64,000 nucleotides of DNA from Paraburkholderia heleia NBRC 101817. GTDB taxonomy: Bacteria; Pseudomonadota; Gammaproteobacteria; Burkholderiales; Burkholderiaceae. Of the stretch, positions 26,037 through 34,341 are shown piece by piece; the first letter of the stretch is position 1, and every line of letters starts with the position of its first letter. The notes under the pieces were generated by a model, which saw only the letters and a program-made list of their open reading frames with translations, was not told where the DNA came from and did no database searches. The stretch covers positions 62,001 through 126,000 of the forward strand of contig NZ_BBJH01000026.1 in NCBI RefSeq assembly GCF_000739775.1, read 5' to 3'. A program made the translations under genes and the position numbers.

Positions 26037-26957
26037 ATGTCGGTGCCGCTCGTAAAACTCCCTTCTCTCGACCTCATTCGCGGGTTCGTCGCGGTGGGCC
26101 GGCGCATGAGCATCACGCTCGCCGCCGGCGACCTGTGCGTCACGCAATCCGCCGTGAGCCGCCAGATCGCCGCGCTCGAAGAGACGCTGGGCGTGCGCCT
26201 GTTCAACCGCGGCTATCGTTCGATCTCGCTCACCCCGGAAGGCGAGCGCCTGCTGCGCGTAGCGGACAGCGCGGTGCAGCAGATGCAGGAAATCGTCGGC
26301 GCACTGGCCGCGCCCCGGATGCGGCAGCCTGTAACGATCACCGCCAGCATCGGCATTGCGGGCCTGTGGCTGCTGCCGCGGATCGGCGAGCTGCAACGCG
26401 TGCATCCCGATATCGATCTGCGCCTTGCGACCTCCGAGAAGGTGCTCGATCTGCGCGCCGAAGGCATCGACCTCGCGCTGCGCTATGCACCGGCCGGTAT
26501 CGCGCGCGAGGCAGCGAACCGATCGGTGCATCTGTACGACGAATACGTGCTGCCGGTCGCGCATCCTTCGTTGAATGTGAAGAAGCTCGACGCGGCCACG
26601 CTCGCGCGCCATGTGCTGCTCGAATTCGAAGGCGTGCGCCGCCCGATGCTTCGCTGGGCGGATCATCTGGGCGTGCGCGGCATCGACGGCGCGCCGCTTC
26701 GCGGCGTGCTGCGTTTCAACCAGTACGACCAGGTCATTCAGGCCGCCACTGCCGGCCGGGGTATCGCGCTCGGCCGCCTCGCCCTCGTGCAGCCGCTGCT
26801 CGCCGACGGCAGACTCGCCGCCATCGGCAATGCGCGCGCCGAGGGCCCGACCGGCTACGCCTACTGGCTGCATCAGGCCGACGAAGCGCCGCGCGACGAC
26901 GTGCGCGACGTCATCGACTGGATCGTCGAACAAGCTCGCCAAAGCCAGATCACATGA
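26037..26957 (+). CDS. LysR-family regulator, GcvA-like
   Basis: A 306-residue LysR regulator with the helix-turn-helix at residues 25-55 (ITLAAGDLCVTQSAVSRQIAALEETLGVRLF) and the GcvA-type NRGYRSISLTPEGERLL wing. The effector domain carries ITASIGIAGLWLLPRIGEL and DLALRYAPAG, typical of the GcvA group. GAGG precedes the ATG. It lies between a divergent alpha/beta hydrolase gene and a downstream MFS gene 112 bases away, and probably controls one or both. Confidence 0.92.
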   Translation: MSVPLVKLPSLDLIRGFVAVGRRMSITLAAGDLCVTQSAVSRQIAALEETLGVRLFNRGYRSISLTPEGERLLRVADSAVQQMQEIVGALAAPRMRQPVTITASIGIAGLWLLPRIGELQRVHPDIDLRLATSEKVLDLRAEGIDLALRYAPAGIAREAANRSVHLYDEYVLPVAHPSLNVKKLDAATLARHVLLEFEGVRRPMLRWADHLGVRGIDGAPLRGVLRFNQYDQVIQAATAGRGIALGRLALVQPLLADGRLAAIGNARAEGPTGYAYWLHQADEAPRDDVRDVIDWIVEQARQSQIT

Positions 26958-27069
26958 TCAGCACGCATGCGAAGCGTGCCAGAAACTCGCTTGAGCCAAC
27001 TCGCCTTCCCGCGCTCTACTAGGCGCAGCGCGGCGCAACAGCAAGGCGCCCTTCGCGAGGAGGCGAACG

Positions 27070-28299
27070 ATGACCGGTATGGACGATGCATGGCGCCGCC
27101 GCTGGCTGCTCGTGATCGCAGGTGGCGTGGTGATGGGCGCGGCACTCGGCGTGCGCAACGTGCAAGGGCTTTTTCTGTTGCCCGTCACGCTCGATCGCGG
27201 CTGGTCGCGCGAGACGTTCGGCCTCGCGCTCGCGCTGCAAAACCTGCTATGGGGCATTGCACAGCCGCTCACGGGCATGATCTCCGACCGCTTCGGCTCC
27301 GCACGCGTGATCTTCGCGGGCGCGCTGCTCTACGCGCTTGGACTCGCGATGATGGCACTGAGCGCTACGCCTGGCATCTACACATTTGGCGTGGGCGTGG
27401 TGCTCGGCGTTGCATTGTCCGCAACGGCGTTCGGCGCCGTCTATGGCGCCCTCTCGCGGCTCTTTGCAGCCGATCAGCGCAGTTGGGCACTGAGTGTGGC
27501 GGGCATGTTCGGCGGCCTGGGCCAGTTCTGCGTCGTGCCGCTCACGCAGGGGATGATCGGCAAGTTCGGCTGGGTCACCGCCATTCTCGTGCTCGCCGCC
27601 ATGATGCTCGCCAGCGCGCCGCTCGCGGCATGGCTGCGCGATCTTCCGGTGGCGCGCAGCGGCGCGATCGATACGCACGACACCCTGCGCCGTGCGATCG
27701 GAAAGGCGTTCGCGCATCGCGGCTTCTGGCTGCTCAATCTGGGCTTTTTGTCGTGTGGCTTCCAGCTTGCGTTCATCGGCGCGCACCTGCCGGCGTATTT
27801 GCTCGACAAAGGCATGAGCGCGCGCGAAGCCAGTCTGGCGCTCGCGCTGATCGCGCTGGCCAACACGGCGGGCACGTTTCTATGCGGTTACGCGGGGGGA
27901 TTTCTGCGCCGCAAGTATCTGCTCTCGGCTATCTACTTCGCACGGGCGGGCGTGATGGCGCTGTTCCTCGCGTTGCCGCTCTCGGCCCTCACGCTTTATG
28001 TGTTCGCGTTCGCGATGGGGTTCATGTGGCTCGGCACCGTGCCGCTGACGAGCGGGATCGTTTCGCAGATGTTCGGAGTGCGCTATATCTCGACGCTCTT
28101 CGGCTTCGTTTTTCTCGGGCATCAGATCGGGGGCTTCTTCGGCGTCTGGCTGGGCGGCGTCGTGTTCGACGCGACGCATAGCTACGGCCTGCTCTGGCAG
28201 GGTTCGATTGCGCTCGGCATCATTGCAGGCCTGATGCACTTGCCGATCGACGACGAGCAGGTCGTACAGCGTGCCATGATCGCTGGCCAGCCTTCGTGA
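27070..28299 (+). CDS. MFS transporter, oxalate:formate/monocarboxylate (OFA/MCT) type
   Basis: A 409-residue major facilitator with 12 predicted segments. The opening GVVMGAALGVRNVQGLFLLPVTLDRGWSRETFG (read in parts) and GMISDRFGSARVIFAGALLYALGL place it with MCT/OFA-like transporters. A good site, GAGGAGGC, precedes the ATG. It likely moves a small organic acid. It is co-directional with the LysR gene upstream. It ends a functional stretch; decayed genes follow. Confidence 0.88.
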   Translation: MTGMDDAWRRRWLLVIAGGVVMGAALGVRNVQGLFLLPVTLDRGWSRETFGLALALQNLLWGIAQPLTGMISDRFGSARVIFAGALLYALGLAMMALSATPGIYTFGVGVVLGVALSATAFGAVYGALSRLFAADQRSWALSVAGMFGGLGQFCVVPLTQGMIGKFGWVTAILVLAAMMLASAPLAAWLRDLPVARSGAIDTHDTLRRAIGKAFAHRGFWLLNLGFLSCGFQLAFIGAHLPAYLLDKGMSAREASLALALIALANTAGTFLCGYAGGFLRRKYLLSAIYFARAGVMALFLALPLSALTLYVFAFAMGFMWLGTVPLTSGIVSQMFGVRYISTLFGFVFLGHQIGGFFGVWLGGVVFDATHSYGLLWQGSIALGIIAGLMHLPIDDEQVVQRAMIAGQPS

Positions 28300-28455
28300 G
28301 CGAGGTGTTGGCCGTGCGCATCATGCAGGTCATGCTGGCCATTTCATTCGGATCGCTTATTGTCTGGACGTTCGTCGAATATCTCGCGCCTTCGACGATG
28401 CTTGCCTTGCTCACCGGCGCCGCGTTTTGTGGATGATCGTGCCGCTGGCGGCCGC

Positions 28456-28817
28456 TTACTTGATCAACTGCAGTACGTCGCGGAATCGCGGGTACCGACT
28501 CGAGCGCAGCCATTCGAACGCGACTATCTCGACCGTCGCCACTTCGGCGCCCGCGTTGTTCGTTCGCAAAACGGCCACCTCCTTGAATGGTGCTTTGCAA
28601 CAGCGATCGAGCACCAGTCCTTTATTTCCCTCGCGTTCTCGCCAGGTTCGTCGGGATTCTGTTCTGTCCCGATGACCGGAACATCGAGACCCCGAGCAAT
28701 CCGCCCGAGCCGAACGCCTTGAGGGGCAATGGATTCGCCGTCGTGAATCGCAGGCAGCAGTCTCGTTTGCAAGTCGATCAGAACTACGATCGATTCGGAA
28801 AGGCTATGCAGCATCAC
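28456..28817 (-). pseudogene. Isochorismatase-family hydrolase, internally deleted
   Basis: The 5' part encodes a normal isochorismatase-like start (SESIVVLIDLQTRLLPAIHD, then LGRIARGLDVPVIGTEQNP) as far as DWCSIAVAKHH. The frame then leaves the family. In another frame, from about 28570 to the TAA at 28456, a typical family C-terminus appears (NNAGAEVATVEIVAFEWLR, then FRDVLQLIK). About 70-80 middle residues, including the nucleophilic cysteine region, are missing. Intact relatives are about 180-190 residues. I read this as one gene with an internal deletion that also shifts the frame. Confidence 0.8.
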
Positions 28818-28935
28818 GCATCTGTTTCGGAGATTGCAGTGCGCAAAATGGCAGCTGTCAGGGATAGTACTAAGTATGCGACAAATGGTCGCCGTGCGAC
28901 TCTACGTTCCAATGCCATTCCCTATGGAGCCAGGC

Positions 28936-29202
28936 ATGCAAGCAGAGACGCTAAAGAAAGCCAGGGCCGCCACTTTTCTCACCCGGTCGGCGTTGTGTCT
29001 GATGCTGTTGCCAGTTGCCTGTCTTGTCTGGGCACTCCAGGCGTATCCGCCACAGGAAGCCATTTGGATTTGCTTCTCGCTGGCCATCTATATCTGGCCT
29101 TTCGCCGGAGTCCTCTTTGTGATTTCCGCGGGATTCCACGTCGGCACCCACAGCCGTCGGCTCGAAAAGGACGCCGGATTCCGCGAGGCGCACGGGCACT
29201 GA
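28936..29202 (+). CDS. Small membrane protein, unknown function
   Basis: An 88-residue product. The start at 28936 has GGAG upstream and gives MQAETLKKARAATFLTRSAL, then two membrane segments (LMLLPVACLVWAL and IWICFSLAIYIWPFAGVLFVI) and a His/Arg-rich tail. An upstream extension to 28834 lacks any site. I do not recognise the family. It lies among decayed genes, so it may be a remnant, but composition and membrane pattern look coding. Confidence 0.5.
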   Translation: MQAETLKKARAATFLTRSALCLMLLPVACLVWALQAYPPQEAIWICFSLAIYIWPFAGVLFVISAGFHVGTHSRRLEKDAGFREAHGH

Positions 29203-29553
29203 CTAGCCCGCGCGCCGTCCTGCCAAACGGTCCGCTGTCGTTACTCGCATGCAAGCCTGCTGGAAGCAGCAGGCTCCTGAGGCGCGGCTTGCCGCTTGTC
29301 AGGATTGGCGGCATGACTGGTTAGCAAACCTTATCGTCCAGACAGGGCTCCGCCTGCTGCGCGGGGTACAGCAACGCACGCAGCGATGGCGCGAGTGACG
29401 CGCGTCTTGCGCGTGCGTTCAGCTACCGCATGTGCATTCCGCATAAATCCATCCGTTCGATATCCTTAGTACATGCGTCCATTTGTCGGCGCCGGCCGCT
29501 CCGCGTGCCTGGCGCCACGGCGCGCGAAGGGGCTGGCGCCAGCGGACTGCGCC
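29203..29553. other. Intergenic region with one hairpin
   Basis: This 351-base gap contains no supported gene. A hairpin AGCCTGCT-GGAAGC-AGCAGGCT lies at 29254-29274, about 50 bases past the small membrane protein gene. It has no T-tract on either strand, so its role as a terminator is doubtful. Confidence 0.4.
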
Positions 29554-30204
29554 TCAGCCAGCCACCCCAAGCTCCGCGAAACTCGTGACTTTTGCCTCAC
29601 AAGCTCGCGCGAGTTGCATATCGTGACTCAAAAAAGAGACCGCGCTGTCTTCGGCCAGATTCTCGAACAGTTCGATGAGAGCAGCGCGCGCGGCGGCGTC
29701 GAGTCCGTTTCCCGGCTCGTCCGCAACGACGATGGCGGGCTCGCCCAGCATCGTCGCCGTCAGGAATATTTTCTTGCGCGTGCCGAGCGACATCTGCTAG
29801 AAGCGCTTGTCGAGGTGCGGTGCGAGGCCGAAGCGGTGCGCAAGATCGAGCGGGCGGGCGTCGACGGAGGTCTTCTTTGCAGACGCCACGAGTTCGAGAA
29901 ACGCCCGGCCCATTTGGAACGGATACGCCATGCAGTCGTCGGGCACGTAGGCCAGCGCGGATTTTGCCTTGAGCGCATCGGAACGCAGCGAATGACCGGC
30001 GAGCCAGACCTCGCCGTCATCGGCATCGACCGCGCCGGAGAGGATGCCTGACAGCGTGGACTTGCCACTGCCGTTTTCATCGCATAGTGCCATGCATCCA
30101 GCGCCGCTCGCGTAGTGCGATCCCTGAAAGATAACGCGCTCGTCAAGGCGTTTGCTGAGGTTTTCGAATCCGTGCGCGTATTGCCACCCGGCGAAGGCGC
30201 GCAT
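29554..30204 (-). pseudogene. ABC-2-type transporter ATPase with in-frame stop
   Basis: A single reading frame encodes Walker A (CDENGSGKSTLSG), a helical part (AYPFQMGRAFLELVASAKK), a degenerate signature (MSLGTRKKIFLTATMLG), Walker B (IVVADEP) and the switch His (SFLSHD). A TAG at 29794-29796 interrupts it between DKRF and QMSLG. The product would be cut before the signature and Walker B. The C-terminus is also short for this family (about 200 residues or more expected), and no permease gene follows. The start is approximate. It points away from the phosphoesterase gene at 30293. Confidence 0.8.
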
Positions 30205-30292
30205 GGACTGCCGTTCGCTTGCCTGAGCCACGGCAACGCCAGCCGGGAACTCCCATTGCGCCACGAAGGACCGCAACTTACAGGAGCCCGAC

Positions 30293-31966
30293 ATGCATTG
30301 GCGTCATCTAGCGCCTGGTTCGCTCATGGCCATAGCCTTCTCATTGCCGATTGCATGGGGTGCGAGCGGCTACCCGCCGATGAATCGGCCGGACGCCCCC
30401 CATACTGCCACCCCGATCAAGCACCTGGTCGTGATCTATAGTGAGAACGTCTCGTTCGATCACTACTTCGCGACCTATCCGCACGCGGCGAATCCCTCAG
30501 ACGAACCGGCGTTCAACGCACTGCCCGGTACGCCCGGCGTGAATGGTCTCTCGGGGTCCCTGCTCGCCAGAAATCCAAATGCGACGAATCTGGCCAACGG
30601 CGCGGGCGCAGCGAACCCTTTCCGCATTGACCGAACGCAGGCCGCCACCGCCGACCAGGACCACGCCTATGCGGCGGAACAACAAGCCTACGACAACGGC
30701 GCGGTCGACCTGTTCCCGAAATACACGGGCAAAGGTACGGGAGACGGCGCCGGTGAGTCCGGAAACACCGGCGAAGTGATGGGCTATTACGACGGCAACA
30801 CAGTCACCGCGCTGTGGAACTACGCGCAGCGCTTCGCGATGAGCGACAACGCCTGGTCGTCGACCTATGGGCCCTCGACGCCGGGCGCCCTGGAGGTAGT
30901 CTCGGGTCAAACCAACGGCGTGATGCCCGTGCTCACGACAAAAAAGCCTTCGGCGCCTGGCTCCTATTACGTGAACGACGGACAAGGCGGCTTCACGTTG
31001 ATCGACGACGTCGATCCGGCCTTCGACACATGCTCGAGCCAGCGCGACACCGTCATGATGACGGGCAGGAATATCGGCGACCTCTTGAACGCACGCGATA
31101 TTTCGTGGGGCGGCTTCATGGGCGGCTTCAATCTCGAGACCGTGAACAGCAATGGCACGACCGCATGCAGGCGCAGCACGCTATCGGCAGTCGTCGGCGC
31201 GGCCACTGCCGACTACGTGCCGCATCACAACTGGTTTCAGTATTACGCGTCGACGTCGAATCCGAAGCATCGGCGTCCGAGCTCTATCGAGGCGATCGGA
31301 CACACCCTGGAAAGAGATGGCCGGACCCCGGACCCCGCCAATCATCAGTACGATTCCGACGACTTCTTTAGAGCGGTAAGCGCCGGCAACTTTCCGGCCG
31401 TGAACTTCCTCAAGGCCCCCGCATTCCAGGATGGCCACGCCGGCTATTCCGATCCGCTTGACGAGCAGGCTTTCGTCGCGAAGGTCGTCAACTTCCTGCA
31501 GCGCCAGCCGGACTGGACCAGCACCGCCATCGTCGTGACGTGGGACGACTCGGATGGCTGGTACGACCACGCTTACGCATTGCCAACGAGCGCGTCATAC
31601 GATTCGTTCGCCGACCGTCTCAATGGCCAGGGAAAATGCGGCACTGGCTCCGCGCAGGACGGCGTAAAAGGAAAACCCGTGAACGGCCGCTGCGGCCCGG
31701 GTCCACGCATTCCGTTTCTCGTCATTTCGCCCTGGGCGAAGGAGAATTACGTCGACCATACGTTGATCGACCAGTCATCGGTCGTCCGCTTCATCGAGGA
31801 CAACTGGCTCGACGGACAACGTATCGGCGGTGGATCGTTCGACAGCAAGGGAGGCAGCATCATGGGCATGTTCGACTTCGGCCGTCGTGGCGAAGACCTC
31901 GCGCAGCGCAAGCTGTTTCTGGATCCGTCGTCGGGCCTGCCGGTCAACAAGCCTCCGAAGGTCTAG
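30293..31966 (+). CDS. Phospholipase C / acid phosphatase family phosphoesterase
   Basis: A 557-residue secreted phosphoesterase (PF04185-type). A signal peptide (MAIAFSLPIAWGASG) is followed by the metal-site motif IKHLVVIYSENVSFDHYFATYPH, in which Glu and Asn take the place of the more common Asp/Glu-Asn pair. Other family motifs are FAMSDNAWSSTYGPSTPGALE, WGGFMGGF and VVTWDDSDGWYDHAY, with PRIPFLVISPWAKENYVDH near the end. CAGGAG precedes the ATG. It hydrolyses phosphate esters, perhaps phospholipids, in the periplasm or outside. It is the intact gene in a stretch of decayed ones. Confidence 0.9.
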   Translation: MHWRHLAPGSLMAIAFSLPIAWGASGYPPMNRPDAPHTATPIKHLVVIYSENVSFDHYFATYPHAANPSDEPAFNALPGTPGVNGLSGSLLARNPNATNLANGAGAANPFRIDRTQAATADQDHAYAAEQQAYDNGAVDLFPKYTGKGTGDGAGESGNTGEVMGYYDGNTVTALWNYAQRFAMSDNAWSSTYGPSTPGALEVVSGQTNGVMPVLTTKKPSAPGSYYVNDGQGGFTLIDDVDPAFDTCSSQRDTVMMTGRNIGDLLNARDISWGGFMGGFNLETVNSNGTTACRRSTLSAVVGAATADYVPHHNWFQYYASTSNPKHRRPSSIEAIGHTLERDGRTPDPANHQYDSDDFFRAVSAGNFPAVNFLKAPAFQDGHAGYSDPLDEQAFVAKVVNFLQRQPDWTSTAIVVTWDDSDGWYDHAYALPTSASYDSFADRLNGQGKCGTGSAQDGVKGKPVNGRCGPGPRIPFLVISPWAKENYVDHTLIDQSSVVRFIEDNWLDGQRIGGGSFDSKGGSIMGMFDFGRRGEDLAQRKLFLDPSSGLPVNKPPKV

Positions 31967-32303
31967 ATTCGGGAGATCGAGATTCAGTTCTGATTTCGAT
32001 TCAAGGTAAAGACAAACGTCGTAGCGGCCTTTTTCTACAATGACCGCTTGTAGATATGTCAACGCGTCGGTGCTTTCGACGCCCTTATATTACAGCCTCC
32101 TTATTGTTCATATCGTTGATTTGGAACCCAGATTCCTTACCGGGACCCGGCAAATTTTTCTGTCGATCGAGGGGGTACGGCGCTTGCGCTCCAAGCGAGG
32201 GCGTTGTCGTGAACGCTGATTGTCAGATGACCCACAAAGACCCAGACGGCTTTCAGAACGACGCAACGCGATGCCAGACATTTGCATGAGCGGGGGCTCT
32301 TCT
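31967..32303. other. Intergenic region, no gene seen
   Basis: No gene is supported in this 337-base gap. The part at 32060-32160 is somewhat AT-richer and could hold the promoter of the following membrane protein gene. No clear terminator for the phosphoesterase is visible. Confidence 0.4.
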
Positions 32304-32792
32304 ATGTCGAACCGACACGAGACCTCTCCTGCCGAGACAGGGGAAGTCCTGGTACTGGTGGGCGCCGCCTTCGCTGTGCTTGGCGGTTGGCTCGTCGCAA
32401 TGGGTTCCACGCCCTACTACGTCGTCACCGGCCTCGCGCTGATCGGCTCGGGTACCCTCATGGTGCGAAGCCGATCGGCGGGCCTCTGGAGCGTCTTTTT
32501 CACGCTCGTCGCGGCGCTCGTCTGGTCCATCTCCGAAGTCGGGCGCGACGGGTGGAAACCCATGCCGCGCCTGCTGTTGCTCGCTTTACTCGGCATCTGG
32601 TTCTACCTCAACATCGCCGTCGGCAATTCGATGATCGCCCGTCCCGTTCGCGTGGTGGCCGGCGTCGCGGCGATCGTCTATGCGCTCACGATCGTCGGCA
32701 TGTTCTCGCCCAAGGTGCCCATGTCGGTGGCGCAACACCTGCGCTACGGACCGCTATCTGCGCCCCACACCAGCAGCGCGTCATCCAATTAA
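32304..32792 (+). CDS. Truncated N-terminal membrane domain of PQQ glucose dehydrogenase type
   Basis: A 163-residue protein with about five membrane segments. The order and motifs (VLVGAAFAVLGGWLVAMGSTPYY, LIGSGTLMVRSRSAGLW, WSISEVGRDGWKPMPRL, quoted in parts) match the N-terminal anchor of membrane-bound PQQ-dependent glucose dehydrogenase. The large periplasmic quinoprotein domain (about 650 residues) is absent, and the tail ends PLSAPHTSSASSN. GGGGG precedes the ATG at 32304. It may be a decayed remnant, or a stand-alone anchor now used otherwise. Confidence 0.6.
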   Translation: MSNRHETSPAETGEVLVLVGAAFAVLGGWLVAMGSTPYYVVTGLALIGSGTLMVRSRSAGLWSVFFTLVAALVWSISEVGRDGWKPMPRLLLLALLGIWFYLNIAVGNSMIARPVRVVAGVAAIVYALTIVGMFSPKVPMSVAQHLRYGPLSAPHTSSASSN

Positions 32793-32945
32793 GCGAACTC
32801 GCCCCCGACATGGTTGCCATGAACGATTTGGGAATTGATTTCGATTCAATCGGCAAACCCATGATGCGTGCTTTCAGACTTCTTCAGACGAGCGAGGAAC
32901 ACCGGTTGCTGGAAGGCAGGTGCAGAAGTCACAGAGGTCGCCATC

Positions 32946-33311
32946 GTGCTCATACAATTTCCAGATGAAGATGCGTTCTACTACGCGTATGGCACGATCC
33001 GGTATCGCGCCATCGTCGACGGCACATGGGTCATGTGCGAAATATCTCCGGAGGCCCTCGAAGACTATTTTCGTGCGCACGCGGGCCGCGCTGGCCTGTT
33101 GGCAGCATTCGCGGAACATAGGAAGGAGATCGAATCAATTACAAGACAAATTCTTCCCCACCGGATCTCTGCTGGACGCTGCCAGATTTTCTTGCGAGAC
33201 TGCTTGTACAAGCCTGGAAAGAACGAAGCCGACATCAGGCACGACAGGGAAAATGTCGAAGCTACCCGAAGCGACGAAATGACAATCGCGAGCGCATGCC
33301 TTCTGACATGA
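32946..33311 (+). CDS. DUF1488-like protein
   Basis: A 121-residue product starting at GTG 32946, with AGAGG upstream. The first 85 residues (IQFPDEDAFYYAYGTIRYRA, then VDGTWVMCEISPEALEDYF) match the pattern of DUF1488 proteins, which are about 85-95 residues. About 35 extra C-terminal residues look like read-through, so the original stop may have been lost by a frameshift. Function is unknown. It lies after the truncated dehydrogenase anchor. Confidence 0.6.
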   Translation: MLIQFPDEDAFYYAYGTIRYRAIVDGTWVMCEISPEALEDYFRAHAGRAGLLAAFAEHRKEIESITRQILPHRISAGRCQIFLRDCLYKPGKNEADIRHDRENVEATRSDEMTIASACLLT

Positions 33312-33587
33312 ACGCTCCCGAGGCGTGAAGTGCGTTGACGTGAAGGCGCGCCCAGCGATGTCATTCCCTTGAATGCGAATGCCGCCAGGTCTTTGACGCA
33401 CTGCAGTGAGATCGGAGGCACGCAATATGCGCACGTTCGGGATTGCATCGCAGCAGGCTTGCCGCTGCGAACTGCTTTCACCGTGTGCGCCAGCTTGACA
33501 AAAAGATGAAGAATGCCCTGCGCATGTGGCACGGAGGCGGTTGAGGATTCTGTTCGAGACCGCCCTTCTCACGAATTCATCAGCGGG

Positions 33588-34295
33588 ATGGCCACAATAA
33601 TGAACAGCTTCGATATCGTCATTCTGGGAGCCCTCACCCAACTCCAGCTTCCTCCCCAGGTCAATTACGCCATTGGCGTAATTGCCGACTTCTATACGTT
33701 CAAGGGTTATCTGTTGATCCCGCTATTGTGGTGGATCTGGTTCCAGCCACACGAGCGGCGCGGCTGGCGCCGCGAGATCGTACTCGCCACGCTGGCGAGC
33801 GGCCTGATTGCACTGGCGGTAGGGCGCCTCCTTGCGCGCATGCTGCCCTACAGGGAACGGCCGTTGTTCACACCGGGGCTGAATCTGCATTTCGCCTCGT
33901 CGCCCGTGCAGCTCGCCGGGCTGATGCACTGGAGTTCCTTTCCAAGCGATCACGCGATGCTATGGACGGCGGTGGCAATGGGGATCTTCCTCGTCTGGCG
34001 AGGCATCGGCATACTTGCGTTCCTGTCTGTCGCGGCATTCGTCTGCTTTCCGCGCGCGTACCTGGGTTATCACTACCCGACGGATCTGCTCGCCGGCGCC
34101 CTCATCGGCATCGTGATTACCTGGATCATGACGCGCAGAGCCGTGAGAAGGCACACGGTCAAGCCCTTCATGCGCTACGTCATGCGCTACCCCGGGCCGG
34201 TCGCCGCGATCGGTTTTCTGCTCTGTTTCGAGCTGGTCACGCAGTTTGACGATCTTCTGCGCCTCGCCCATTCGGTACTGCACACGGCGACATGA
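33588..34295 (+). CDS. PAP2-family membrane phosphatase
   Basis: A 235-residue integral membrane phosphatase, with an alternative ATG at 33600. The three PAP2 motifs are present: an Arg-rich RLLARMLPYRERP near residue 85, SFPSDHA near residue 121, and RAYLGYHYPTD near residue 162. The first motif has Arg where the consensus has Lys. Such enzymes remove phosphate from lipid phosphates such as undecaprenyl diphosphate or phosphatidic acid at the periplasmic face. It is convergent with the Ser/Thr kinase gene. Confidence 0.9.
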   Translation: MATIMNSFDIVILGALTQLQLPPQVNYAIGVIADFYTFKGYLLIPLLWWIWFQPHERRGWRREIVLATLASGLIALAVGRLLARMLPYRERPLFTPGLNLHFASSPVQLAGLMHWSSFPSDHAMLWTAVAMGIFLVWRGIGILAFLSVAAFVCFPRAYLGYHYPTDLLAGALIGIVITWIMTRRAVRRHTVKPFMRYVMRYPGPVAAIGFLLCFELVTQFDDLLRLAHSVLHTAT

Positions 34296-34341
34296 CGGAT
34301 GCCGACGCCGGCGGATGGAATGTGACGACCCTTGCCGTGCA

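Noticed and set aside
28323..28436. Short plus-strand frame of 37 codons with one hydrophobic segment after the MFS gene
   Set aside because: It could encode a tiny membrane protein, but there is no clear ribosome binding site or family, and it lies in a decaying region.
29254..29274. Rho-independent terminator
   Set aside because: An 8-bp stem is present but there is no T-tract on either strand.
33135..33641. Minus-strand open frame opposite the DUF1488-like gene
   Set aside because: The plus-strand frame has recognisable family motifs, the minus-strand one has none.
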